Shown here: piece after piece, positions 1 through 8,554 of the stretch
Layout: the number at the start of each line of letters is the position of its first letter
Numbering within the stretch: position 1 is the stretch's first letter
NCBI RefSeq assembly: GCF_003148625.1
Contig: NZ_QGGO01000005.1
Location: 1-64,000 of the forward strand
Source: Arcicella aurantiaca
GTDB taxonomy: Bacteria > Bacteroidota > Bacteroidia > Cytophagales > Spirosomataceae
Direction: 5' to 3'
Length of the DNA stretch: 64,000 nt
Program-made: the position numbers and the translations under genes
The notes under the pieces: generated by a model
Told to the model about the DNA's origin: nothing
The model's input: only the letters and a program-made list of their open reading frames with translations
The model's database searches: none

Positions 1-2090
1 GTGATGCTATAATTGTAAGTACCCGCTGGTAAACCTGTGAAGTTTCCAGAAGTTGCCCCAGTAGTATTTGAGCCTGTTCCTGTGATAGTGTAAGCATAAG
101 GAGCTGTTCCACCCGCACCCGCTAAGGTAATCGTTCCGTTTGTTCCTCCATTACAAGATACATCAGTTTTAGAAGCGGTTGAAGCAGTGATTGCCGCAGG
201 TTGTGTAACCACCACTCCAGTAATACTAACCGTAGCTGTACACTGATTTTCATCCGTAGCAGTAATCGTTACAGCATAAGGTCCTGCTGTCAAAGATGAA
301 GGATTTTGAGCTGTTGAACTGAACCCTCCACCTGTTTTACTCCAAGCATAAGATAATGTCTTAATACCCGTACCACCAGAAACAGTAGTAGGATTTGTCA
401 AAGCTATTGAACCATTATTACCCCCAAAACAAGTTACTGCGGTTGGTGTTGCAGATTGCCCAGATAATGTAATTGCCGTACAAGTGCCAGTTCCTACACT
501 CAAAGTACCGGTATTTGTTGAGCCAAAATAGGTAGCATCTTTATAGGTAGCACTAGAACCTGTACTTCCCCACGTACCCGCAGGTGTTCCGCCTGACCTA
601 ATATTTAATGTACCCGTTGTAGATGCAAATGTCCCTAATGCAACTATTACGCCATTATCAACCGTAGTAGCACCACTAATAGCCACTGCATTACTAAATG
701 TTTTTGTGCCTGAACCTTTTAATTGTAGCGTTGCACCTCCAGTAAAACCACTCCCTAAACTTTGTGCCATTCCCGAATAAATATAATTCGCTCCGGTATT
801 ATAAGTTCTTGTACCTGTAACCTGTACGTTTCCAGTTGCTCCACTGCTTGTTATACCATCAGCAGATTTAATATCAATTGTTGCTCCACTATTCAAAGTA
901 AAAGAACCTCCACCAGTTATTGCTGTTGATGCAGATGCCATTATTAATGATTTGGTAGCATTAACAGTATAATTAATTACACCAGTATTTGTACCGCCAG
1001 AAGTATAGGTTGTTGTACCATCAAAATTTATTTGACCCGAACCACCCCCTGTTTGTGTTATTGTTCCTCCATTATGAGTAAAATTTCCTATTACATTAAT
1101 AGTACCTATTCCTGTACCTTCTCCAAGTTTTAATGTACCTGAATTTATTGTTACATTTCCAGCTACATTCCATGTTCTCGACGTACTTGATGATGCTGTT
1201 CTCACATACCCCGCTTGAATATAGTTTCCTCCAATGCTAAGTGGGGTTGTTGTAACTGATAATACCTGAGAATTAGTATTTTGAACATCAAAATTACCAG
1301 CAATTAAATTTGGTGTAAAAGTTGTTAAACCACTCTGCCCAGCACAATTCCAAATTACATTTCCAAAGTTTTGAGCCATACCAGAAAGCCCTCCGTTGGT
1401 AACCCCCGTAATTTTTAAATTAGAGTTTATATCCCAAGTTGCAGTAGGTACTAACCCTGCGTTTGCAGTTAATTCAAAACTTCCACCATTAAGGAAGTTT
1501 AAGTTAGTTGTTGAAGATACTATTACCGAAGATATGTTACTTGACCTTCTAAGAATACCACCAACACTCGTATGACTATTGGCACTATTAAAAGTTCCAT
1601 TATTTCCTATATTCAAAGTTCCATTAATAGCAAAAACTTCTGTTGTTCCTCCGTTAACGAAAACAAGAGAAATAGATCCTGTAGCAGTTTCAAGATTAAG
1701 GGTACTTCCAGCCTCAATAACGCTGTTGGTTCCTCCATCGCAAATCAAGTTAAATGCTCCCCCAATTGCATTAATATTAATCGTTGCATTATCGGTCACT
1801 TTTATTGCAGAAACTGTTACATCTGCGGTTTGCGAGACATTATCAGACGCATCAAAAACTACTCTATGTGAAGCAGTAGGTACACCTAAGCTCCAGTTTG
1901 CAGGTGAGGTCCAAAGTCCATCACCTGCCCCCCCAGTCCAAGTATTGTCTTGCCCAAACCCCACCTGAGCCATCACACTAAACATTAAAAATAACAGCAA
2001 AAACCGTAAAGGTTTAAATAAAAATATATTTGGTCTATCGACAAAGTTATAAATCGTTGATTTACCTGGAGACTGTAATATTGTTTTCAT
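1..2090 (-). CDS. Large SprB-type surface adhesin, N-terminal part (partial)
   Basis: This gene starts at the ATG complementary to 2088-2090 and stays open to the left edge, so its C-terminus lies outside the window. The first ~47 residues look like a long signal peptide with a hydrophobic stretch ending near GFGQ. After it comes a WTGGAGDGLWTSPANW-type opening, then a Thr/Ser/Gly/Asn-rich region with many short beta-strand repeats (NVTINSGTLKLGEGTG and similar), as in autotransporter-like beta-solenoids. From about residue 540 there are repeats of the SprB type, with blocks like TAVTCFGGNNGSI and DVSCNGGTNGTITL followed by PYAYTITG. SprB-like repeats are known from gliding and adhesion proteins exported by the type IX system. 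A C-terminal sorting domain would be expected outside the window but is not seen. Confidence 0.8.
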   Translation of the reverse strand, partial: MKTILQSPGKSTIYNFVDRPNIFLFKPLRFLLLFLMFSVMAQVGFGQDNTWTGGAGDGLWTSPANWSLGVPTASHRVVFDASDNVSQTADVTVSAIKVTDNATININAIGGAFNLICDGGTNSVIEAGSTLNLETATGSISLVFVNGGTTEVFAINGTLNIGNNGTFNSANSHTSVGGILRRSSNISSVIVSSTTNLNFLNGGSFELTANAGLVPTATWDINSNLKITGVTNGGLSGMAQNFGNVIWNCAGQSGLTTFTPNLIAGNFDVQNTNSQVLSVTTTPLSIGGNYIQAGYVRTASSSTSRTWNVAGNVTINSGTLKLGEGTGIGTINVIGNFTHNGGTITQTGGGSGQINFDGTTTYTSGGTNTGVINYTVNATKSLIMASASTAITGGGSFTLNSGATIDIKSADGITSSGATGNVQVTGTRTYNTGANYIYSGMAQSLGSGFTGGATLQLKGSGTKTFSNAVAISGATTVDNGVIVALGTFASTTGTLNIRSGGTPAGTWGSTGSSATYKDATYFGSTNTGTLSVGTGTCTAITLSGQSATPTAVTCFGGNNGSIALTNPTTVSGGTGIKTLSYAWSKTGGGFSSTAQNPSSLTAGPYAVTITATDENQCTATVSITGVVVTQPAAITASTASKTDVSCNGGTNGTITLAGAGGTAPYAYTITGTGSNTTGATSGNFTGLPAGTYNYSI

Positions 2091-2134
2091 AGAACGTGAA
2101 AATTGGAAGAAATAATAAGACTTTTACTGTATAA

Positions 2135-2488
2135 CTAAGCAGACATTTGTCTGCACTGGGAAGGAGGATAACCGTAAATTTTTGAGAAAGAACGACTGAA
2201 ATAATTGGCATCAGAATAACCAACTCTAAATGCTATTTCATAAATTGAATCCGTCGTATTCATCAGCAATTCTTTGGCTTTCTCAAGTCTGATTTGCTGT
2301 ATGAACTCTGAACAAGATAGCCCTGTCTCTTCTACTAATTTTCGGTGAACGTGCGAACGACTCATATTCAACCCTTCACATAAAGAAGGGCATCCAAATG
2401 ACTCGTCATCATAATTGTTTTCAACAATATTTCGTGCAACTGTTAAAAAATCATTGTATAAAGGCTTCATAGGTATAATTTTTTTCAT
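2135..2488 (-). CDS. Short AraC-family transcriptional regulator (DNA-binding domain only)
   Basis: The protein of about 117 residues is almost entirely an AraC-type DNA-binding domain. The two helix-turn-helix units are visible: SLCEGLNMSRSHVHRKLVEE, then SIYEIAFRVGYSDANYFSRS followed by the family signature FSKIYGYPPSQCR. There is no N-terminal sensor or receiver domain, so it is either a stand-alone regulator or a remnant of a larger hybrid sensor whose upstream part is lost. I placed the start at the ATG complementary to 2486-2488; a further in-frame ATG lies at 2468-2470, and a TTG-initiated extension to 2512 is possible but less likely. It lies 44 bp upstream of the adhesin start on the same strand, so it could control that gene, but no operator is visible. 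Confidence 0.75.
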   Translation of the reverse strand: MKKIIPMKPLYNDFLTVARNIVENNYDDESFGCPSLCEGLNMSRSHVHRKLVEETGLSCSEFIQQIRLEKAKELLMNTTDSIYEIAFRVGYSDANYFSRSFSKIYGYPPSQCRQMSA

Positions 2489-2512
2489 GGTTAAATTGTG
2501 AATAATAAACAA

Positions 2513-3194
2513 CCGTTTACCCCCATCTTATTACAGTATGGAGTGACCTACTTATTTTTTAATATTAGTGGTTGATAGCTATTGATTCCAAAATCTCATA
2601 ACTATATTAATTTTCACTTTTATAATATCGAAAACAGTTTTGCATTAGTCATACAAGCATCGCTTGAAAGATTAATCAAGGATTTTCGAGAAAGAAAGGA
2701 GTTATTATTTTGGAGTGTGTTATTGTTTTATTAGTCATATAGTTTACATTGTATCAGAACTACTAATTTTACTTAGAACTATTAATTATCGAGAACTATC
2801 ATTCATAATTCACTCATTTGCAAGTAGATACACGACTGGACGGGCAAAGAAAAAATATCTTCACTAATGTTGTTTTTATTATTTCCTATCCCCCAAAAAA
2901 TATATTGAGACTTTTTAATTAGTGAACAATGATACGAACAAGAGTAATATTTGATTCTTCACTAATGTTGTTTTTATTATTCGGTAAGAATAGGTATAGA
3001 TATTACCAAATAATAAAATATATACACGGTAGTATATACGTTTATCAAATAAAAGGCTAATTGCGGAAAATAAAAATTTGACGTTGAGAAGAGAAAAATG
3101 GGACTTTTGAAGCGTTATTATTTTAAAAGAAAAAAAAAATTATTTTTTCTTTCTCACAGAATATAATTTTTTTTTTAAGCTTATGAAATTGAAT
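2513..3194. other. AT-rich gene-poor gap with a direct repeat
   Basis: About 680 bp between the AraC-type gene and the carB terminator contain no credible ORF. The sequence is very AT-rich with long A and T runs around 3120-3180. The only structure I see is a 26-bp direct repeat, listed separately. It may hold the promoter of the AraC-type gene or be a decayed remnant. Confidence 0.5.
2858..2981. repeat. 26-bp exact direct repeat, two copies 98 bp apart
   Basis: The sequence beginning TCTTCACTAATGTTG occurs at 2858-2883 and again at 2956-2981 without a mismatch. No ORF covers it. It may be a paired binding site or a slippage product. Confidence 0.7.
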
Positions 3195-3240
3195 AAAACA
3201 AAAAATCCCAACCTTTTCAGATTGGGATTTTTTTTGTTTT
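3195..3240 (-). terminator. Rho-independent terminator of carB
   Basis: An A/T-flanked stem (AATCCCAA paired with TTGGGATT, extended by A-T pairs) with a 10-nt loop starts about two bases beyond the carB stop codon. On the minus strand it is followed by a T-rich tract. Confidence 0.85.
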
Positions 3241-3241
3241 A

Positions 3242-6082
3242 TTATCTTGAAAGATAAAGATTACGTTCTCCATAAACTTTTCTGAAGAAATCATCTTTTA
3301 ATGAGTCAATAAAGTAAATGGCTTCACCTGTTGATTTCATCTCTGGTCCTAATTCCATATTTACATTCGGGAATTTGTTGAATGAGAATACTGGAATTTT
3401 GATTGCCCATCCATGTTTCTTTGGTTGGAAATTGAAATCTTTTACCTTCGCTCCCAACATCACTTTTGTAGCATAATTCACGTAAGGCTCTTGGTAAGCT
3501 TTACAAATAAATGGTACTGTACGAGAAGCACGTGGGTTAGCTTCGATAATATAAACGATTTCGTCTTTTACAGCAAACTGGATATTTAGTAAACCTTTAG
3601 TTTTTAAGGCTACAGCAATTTTACGTGTATGTTCTTCGATTTGGCGAATTACATTCTCTGATAAATCAAATGGAGGAAGTACCGAGTGCGAGTCACCTGA
3701 GTGAATACCTGCTGGCTCGATATGCTCCATGATTCCGATGATATATACATCTTCACCGTCACAAATGGCATCTGCTTCTGCTTCGATAGCATTTTCTAAG
3801 AAATGGTCAAGCAAAATTTTATTTCCTGGAATATCTCTTAAAATATCTACTACGTGTTGCTCTAATTCTTGTTCGTTGATAACGATTTTCATTGATTGCC
3901 CACCTAATACATAAGAAGGACGAACCAACAATGGATAACCTAATTGACGACCTAATTCTACGGCATTATCAGCATCTTCACAAACACCAAATTTAGGGAA
4001 AGGAATTTCGTTATCTCTCAACAATGCTGAGAATGCACCTCTATCTTCTGCTAAATCAAGGGCTTCAAATGATGTTCCTATGATTTTGATACCGTATTTT
4101 GATAATTTTTCCGCCAATTTCAATGCCGTTTGTCCACCCAACTGTACGATAACTCCTTCTGGTTTTTCGTGCTGAATGATGTCGTAAACGTGTTCCCAGA
4201 AAACTGGCTCGAAATATAATTTATCCGCAATATCAAAGTCTGTTGAAACAGTCTCAGGGTTTGAGTTAATCATAATTGCCTCATAACCTGCTTCTTTGGC
4301 TGCCAAAATACCGTGTACACATGAATAGTCAAATTCAATACCTTGTCCGATACGGTTTGGTCCTGAACCCAAAACAACAATTTTTTTCTTATTGGTTGTT
4401 ACTGATTCATTATCTAATGTCTCAGAACCTTGCGAGAATGTTGAATAGAAATATGGTGTTTTCGCTTCAAATTCTGCCGCACAAGTATCTACACATTTAT
4501 AAACACGTTTGATGCCTAAGTTATTACGTTTGTCATAAACCTCCGACTCCATACAACGAAGTGTATAGGCAATCTGGCGGTCAGCAAACCCTTTATGTTT
4601 GGCTTCTTCTAATAATTCAGTTGGAATTGTATTGATTGAATATTTCTCCATTTCATTTTCAACTCTAACTAAATCTTCTACTTGGTATAAAAACCATCTG
4701 TCTATTTTAGTTGTCTGCTGAATTGTTTTGAAAGAAATACCCAATTTGAAAGCATCGTAAATATGGAAAAGACGATTCCAAGAAGGATTTGCCAATGAGT
4801 GCATAATGGCGTCTTGGTCACGAAGACCTTTCCCATCTGCTCCCATTCCGTTACGCTTAATTTCAAGTGATTGACAAGCTTTTTGAAGTGCCTCTTGGAA
4901 GTTACGACCAATACCCATTGTTTCACCTACCGACTTCATTTGTAAACCTAAAGTCTTATCAGCTCCTTTAAATTTATCAAAGTTCCAACGTGGTACTTTT
5001 ACGATAACATAGTCAAGTGCTGGCTCAAAAAATGCCGAAGTTGAACCTGTAATAGCATTTGTCAATTCATCTAAGTTATAACCGATTGCCATTTTAGCAG
5101 CAATTTTCGCAATTGGATAACCCGTTGCTTTTGAGGCTAAGGCAGATGAACGAGATACACGTGGGTTAATTTCGATGGCGATGATTTCGTCAGTCTCTGG
5201 ATTTAATGAGAACTGAACGTTACAACCACCTGCAAATTGACCAATAGCATTCATCATTTTAATTGCCATATCACGCATTTTCTGATAAATGGTATCAGGT
5301 AAAGTTTGTGCAGGGGCAACCGTAATTGAGTCTCCTGTGTGGATACCCATTGGGTCAAAGTTCTCGATAGAACAAATGATAATTACGTTTCCTAAATTAT
5401 CACGTAATAATTCTAATTCGTATTCTTTCCAACCCATAATTGACTGCTCTACCAATACTTCATGTGTTGGCGATGCGTGCAAACCTTTGTTAAGGGCTGC
5501 ATCAAAATCTTTAGGGTCATGAACAAAACCTCCACCAGTTCCACCCAAAGTAAATGAAGGACGAATTACTAATGGAAAACCTGTTTCTTGAGCAATTTCT
5601 TTTCCTTCCAAAAATGAGCGAGCTGTACGTCCTTTACAAACACCCACGCCAATCTCAATCATTTTCAAACGAAATTTCTCACGGTCTTCCGTAGTTTCGA
5701 TAGCTTTGATATCTACCCCAATAATCTCAACACCGTATTTTTTCCAAACACCTGCTGCATCACAGTCGATAGCTAAATTTAATGCCGTCTGACCACCCAT
5801 TGTTGGTAAAACGGCATCAATTGGCATTCCTTCTGCTTGGTGTTTTTCTAAGATTTCGATAATTGAATTTTTATCGAGGGGCTTCAAATAAACGTAATCG
5901 GCATTAAGGGGGTCAGTCATGATAGTTGCTGGATTGGAATTTATCAAGGCAACCTTGATACCTTCTTCACGCAACGAACGAGCCGCCTGAGAACCTGAAT
6001 AATCAAACTCGCAAGCCTGACCGATGATGATTGGACCTGAACCGATAATAAGAACGGACTTAATAGAAGTATTCTTTGGCAC
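3242..6082 (-). CDS. carB: Carbamoyl-phosphate synthase large subunit, lacking the allosteric domain
   Basis: CarB makes carbamoyl phosphate from bicarbonate, ammonia (from glutamine via CarA) and two ATP, feeding pyrimidine and arginine synthesis in the cytoplasm. Both homologous halves are clear. The first begins VLIIGSGPIIIGQACEFDYS near residue 9 and the second VLGSGPNRIGQGIEFDYS near residue 570; each has an ATP-grasp core with NPR-type motifs (EINPRVSRSSAL, EANPRASRTVPF). The protein is 946 residues against about 1073 in E. coli. It ends soon after GPEMKSTGEAIYFIDSLK, just where the MGS-like domain that binds UMP and ornithine in the E. coli enzyme would begin. The stop is followed at once by a terminator, so this looks like the natural end. 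carA is not adjacent; it lies at 26498. Confidence 0.97.
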   Translation of the reverse strand: MPKNTSIKSVLIIGSGPIIIGQACEFDYSGSQAARSLREEGIKVALINSNPATIMTDPLNADYVYLKPLDKNSIIEILEKHQAEGMPIDAVLPTMGGQTALNLAIDCDAAGVWKKYGVEIIGVDIKAIETTEDREKFRLKMIEIGVGVCKGRTARSFLEGKEIAQETGFPLVIRPSFTLGGTGGGFVHDPKDFDAALNKGLHASPTHEVLVEQSIMGWKEYELELLRDNLGNVIIICSIENFDPMGIHTGDSITVAPAQTLPDTIYQKMRDMAIKMMNAIGQFAGGCNVQFSLNPETDEIIAIEINPRVSRSSALASKATGYPIAKIAAKMAIGYNLDELTNAITGSTSAFFEPALDYVIVKVPRWNFDKFKGADKTLGLQMKSVGETMGIGRNFQEALQKACQSLEIKRNGMGADGKGLRDQDAIMHSLANPSWNRLFHIYDAFKLGISFKTIQQTTKIDRWFLYQVEDLVRVENEMEKYSINTIPTELLEEAKHKGFADRQIAYTLRCMESEVYDKRNNLGIKRVYKCVDTCAAEFEAKTPYFYSTFSQGSETLDNESVTTNKKKIVVLGSGPNRIGQGIEFDYSCVHGILAAKEAGYEAIMINSNPETVSTDFDIADKLYFEPVFWEHVYDIIQHEKPEGVIVQLGGQTALKLAEKLSKYGIKIIGTSFEALDLAEDRGAFSALLRDNEIPFPKFGVCEDADNAVELGRQLGYPLLVRPSYVLGGQSMKIVINEQELEQHVVDILRDIPGNKILLDHFLENAIEAEADAICDGEDVYIIGIMEHIEPAGIHSGDSHSVLPPFDLSENVIRQIEEHTRKIAVALKTKGLLNIQFAVKDEIVYIIEANPRASRTVPFICKAYQEPYVNYATKVMLGAKVKDFNFQPKKHGWAIKIPVFSFNKFPNVNMELGPEMKSTGEAIYFIDSLKDDFFRKVYGERNLYLSR

Positions 6083-6302
6083 TTTCTTGTTATTTTTTTG
6101 AGGGATGGAAGGGGAAATCAGTTATTGGTTAATCAGTTATTGGTTATCAGTAAAAGTGTGTATAGTCTCTAATAAACTGGAAAATTATCTACTTTTTAAG
6201 TTTCATCATTTCCCATTCAATATTAAATTTGATTAAAAACCTACAACCTCATACTTCATACCTCATATCTCATAATTCAATAACGTATCTCCAAAAATTG
6301 TA

Positions 6303-6310
6303 CAAAGGTA
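6303..6310 (-). promoter_or_regulatory. Candidate carB promoter -7 element
   Basis: On the minus strand the octamer TACCTTTG matches the Bacteroidota -7 consensus TAnnTTTG. It lies about 220 bp before the carB start codon. No good -33 TTTG is seen, so this is moderate evidence only. Confidence 0.4.
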
Positions 6311-6410
6311 ACAGAAACAGTTGAATGAAAAAGGCTTGTTTTTTTTTTCATAGATTTTTTAAACTTTTTCTTGAAGAAGTTAAAGTTGACAATTGCCATA
6401 AATTACTTCA

Positions 6411-6540
6411 AGCTTTAGGCAGTAAGCAATATGCTCAACATCGTATTTATTTAATAGTAAATTGCTTATTTACCTCCTGTATAGCTTAAATTACGGTATT
6501 TAATATCTATTGTATAAAGCATATTGTTTACTACCTAAAG
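6411..6540. repeat. 23-bp imperfect inverted repeat in the carB / dehydrogenase divergent gap
   Basis: The arm at 6411-6433 (GCTTTAGGCAGTAAGCAATA...) and the arm at 6518-6540 are complementary at 21 of 23 positions, with an 84-nt spacer. Related words recur just after the right arm (CTTAAAACCTATTGCCC) and again upstream of eno at 35386-35484. The element lies about 95 bp before the dehydrogenase start. Confidence 0.75.
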
Positions 6541-6635
6541 CATACAGCTTAAAACCTATTGCCCAAAATCAGGTCAGAACTTAGTTATACTTTTATAGTT
6601 TATATGTAAATTTAGAGCTTAAACACAAACTAATA

Positions 6636-7913
6636 ATGAGACATCTAATCTTATCTATTTCCTTGGCAACTCTTTGTATGAGTTTTAAGCCAATTGATAA
6701 AACGCCCAATAAAACGCAAAAACTAAAAGCAGATGCCGATAATGGAGGAATTACGCTTCCAAAAGGTTTTGGAGCTTTGGTGGTTTCGGAAGGTGTGGGA
6801 AAAGCACGCCACATTGCTGTAAGTGAAAAAGGAGATATTTATGTTCGCCTGAGTAAATTGAAAGATGGCAAAGGAACTATCATCTTGAAAGATACCAATG
6901 GCGACGGAAAAGCAGACGAAACAAAAGGTTTCGGAAATTTTGTAGGAACAGGAATTGCTATCGGGAATGGTTATTTATATGCGTCTTCTGATTCTTCGGT
7001 GTCACGTTATCCGATGAAAAATGGTATTCCTGACGAATCAAAACCAGAAACTATCGTTACAGGATTAGAATTGTACGGAGAACACGGAACAAAATCGTTA
7101 GCTTTAGATGACAAAGGACACCTTTATGTAACTTTTGGAGCTCCGTCTAACGCTTGTCAGGAAAAAAATCGTGTAAAAGGTTCAAAAGGAATGATGCCTT
7201 GTCCAATTTTAGATTGGCACGGTGGCGTTTGGCAATTTGATGCTAATAAGAAAAACCAAAAACACGCTGATGGCTTCCGTTATGCAACAGGTATCAGAAA
7301 TATTGTGGGCATAACTTGGAACAAAGAACAAGGGGAATTATATGCCATGCAACATGGACGTGACCAATTGACAACCCTTTATCCAGAAATGTACAATGCT
7401 GAACAAAGTGCAGAATTACCTTCTGAGGAGTTTTTATTATTAAAGAAAGGTTCAGATTTTGGTTGGCCTTATTGTTACCACGACCGTTTTCAAAATAAGA
7501 AAATCCTTGCTCCTGAGTACGGTGGGGATACTAAAACACAAGGAGTTTGCGAAGGCAAAGACAAGCCAATTATGGCGTTTCCTGCTCACTGGGCTCCAAA
7601 TGCTTTGATGTTTTATACTGGAAATCAATTTCCTGCAAAATACAAAAACGGTGCGTTTATCTGTTTTCATGGTTCTTGGAATAGAGCTCCATTAAAACAA
7701 GGTGGTTATTTTGTAGCTTTTGTTCCTTTCGGGAAAGACGGAAAACCATCGGGCGATTATGAAGTTTTTGCAGAAGGTTTTGCGGGTGGAGCAGAAATCA
7801 AAAGTGCTAATGATGCAAAAGCTCGACCAATGGGATTAGCTCAAGGAACAGACGGCTCTATTTACATTACTGATTCTGTAAAAGGAAAGGTTTGGAGAGT
7901 TATTTATCAATAA
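6636..7913 (+). CDS. Secreted PQQ-type sugar (sorbosone-like) dehydrogenase
   Basis: This is a 425-residue secreted beta-propeller protein of the soluble PQQ glucose/sorbosone dehydrogenase family, which oxidises sugars in the periplasm. The N-terminus MRHLILSISLATLCMSF is a signal peptide. Conserved blocks are LPKGFGALVVSEGVGKARHIAV at the first blade, YATGIRNIVGITWN and MQHGRDQL in the middle, then GSDFGWPYCYHD and FICFHGSWNRAPLKQGGY near the cofactor-binding end, closing with DGSIYITDSVKGKVWRV. A cytochrome c gene follows 78 bp downstream on the same strand, a common pairing in which the cytochrome accepts electrons from the dehydrogenase. The true substrate cannot be told from the sequence. 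Confidence 0.85.
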   Translation: MRHLILSISLATLCMSFKPIDKTPNKTQKLKADADNGGITLPKGFGALVVSEGVGKARHIAVSEKGDIYVRLSKLKDGKGTIILKDTNGDGKADETKGFGNFVGTGIAIGNGYLYASSDSSVSRYPMKNGIPDESKPETIVTGLELYGEHGTKSLALDDKGHLYVTFGAPSNACQEKNRVKGSKGMMPCPILDWHGGVWQFDANKKNQKHADGFRYATGIRNIVGITWNKEQGELYAMQHGRDQLTTLYPEMYNAEQSAELPSEEFLLLKKGSDFGWPYCYHDRFQNKKILAPEYGGDTKTQGVCEGKDKPIMAFPAHWAPNALMFYTGNQFPAKYKNGAFICFHGSWNRAPLKQGGYFVAFVPFGKDGKPSGDYEVFAEGFAGGAEIKSANDAKARPMGLAQGTDGSIYITDSVKGKVWRVIYQ

Positions 7914-7964
7914 TTGTAACTCGATGTTTCCACATCAGATTGTACAGTTTTAATTATACTATTG

Positions 7965-7984
7965 TCCGATGCGGAAGCATCGGA
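7965..7984. repeat. Perfect 8-bp hairpin (REP-like) between dehydrogenase and cytochrome c
   Basis: TCCGATGC and GCATCGGA flank a GGAA loop, forming a perfect stem that ends 7 nt before the cytochrome c ATG. A smaller hairpin (GATGT-TTCC-ACATC) lies just upstream at 7923-7936. No poly-T follows, so it is not a standard terminator. Confidence 0.7.
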
Positions 7985-7991
7985 ATACACA

Positions 7992-8411
7992 ATGAAATAC
8001 ATCATCACATTATCATTGCTTACGTTGTTTTTGAGTTCGGCAATGATGCAAAAAAATACCGTTTCTAAATCCAAATCTGCTAATTTTCAAGCAGATTCTG
8101 GAAAAATTATTTACGAAACTTACTGTCTCCCTTGTCACCAAGAGGACGGAAGCGGTGTGCCTAATATGAATCCTCCTTTAGTAAATACGGATTGGGTTTT
8201 AGGTGATTCCCTCCGCCTCATTAATGTTATTCTGAAAGGTCTGAAAGACGCAGAAGTTAATGGTGATAGCTTTTCAAACGAAATGCCATCGCATGATTTT
8301 CTGACAGATAAAGAGGTTGCAGAGGTACTCACGTATGTACGTAAAAGTTTTGGAAATAAGGCAGGAGCAATTCATCCCGAAGATGTAAAAAAACAAAGGG
8401 CTAAAAAATAG
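7992..8411 (+). CDS. Secreted monohaem cytochrome c
   Basis: The protein of 139 residues has an N-terminal signal segment (MKYIITLSLLTLFLSSAM) and one c-type haem site, CLPCH at residues 45-49, after the usual GKIIYETY lead. The distal Met ligand is probably in SFSNEMPSH, and the C-terminal helix LTDKEVAEVLTYVRKSF is typical of the fold. I chose the ATG at 7992; an upstream TTG at 7962 would start inside a hairpin. It probably carries electrons from the neighbouring sugar dehydrogenase. Haem attachment would depend on the ccm genes found later in the window. Confidence 0.88.
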   Translation: MKYIITLSLLTLFLSSAMMQKNTVSKSKSANFQADSGKIIYETYCLPCHQEDGSGVPNMNPPLVNTDWVLGDSLRLINVILKGLKDAEVNGDSFSNEMPSHDFLTDKEVAEVLTYVRKSFGNKAGAIHPEDVKKQRAKK

Positions 8412-8426
8412 CCTTTTGATATAAAA

Positions 8427-8470
8427 ATCTTTAAAACCTTTCCAGAGCTTTTTGGGAAGGTTTTTTTTAT
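8427..8470 (+). terminator. Terminator after cytochrome c
   Basis: A stem of AAAACCTTTCC with GGGAAGGTTTT around a ~9-nt loop is followed by a run of eight T. It ends the dehydrogenase-cytochrome unit. Confidence 0.8.
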
Positions 8471-8554
8471 GTTTTACAAGCAATAAGCTTTAAGCAAATG
8501 TTAGCTTGAAAACGTAACGCATATAGCTTACGGCTTAAAGCACTTAAAATAATT

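Noticed and set aside
1572-1968. Two plus-strand ORFs near the left edge
   Set aside because: They are antisense shadows of the repeat-rich adhesin gene on the minus strand.
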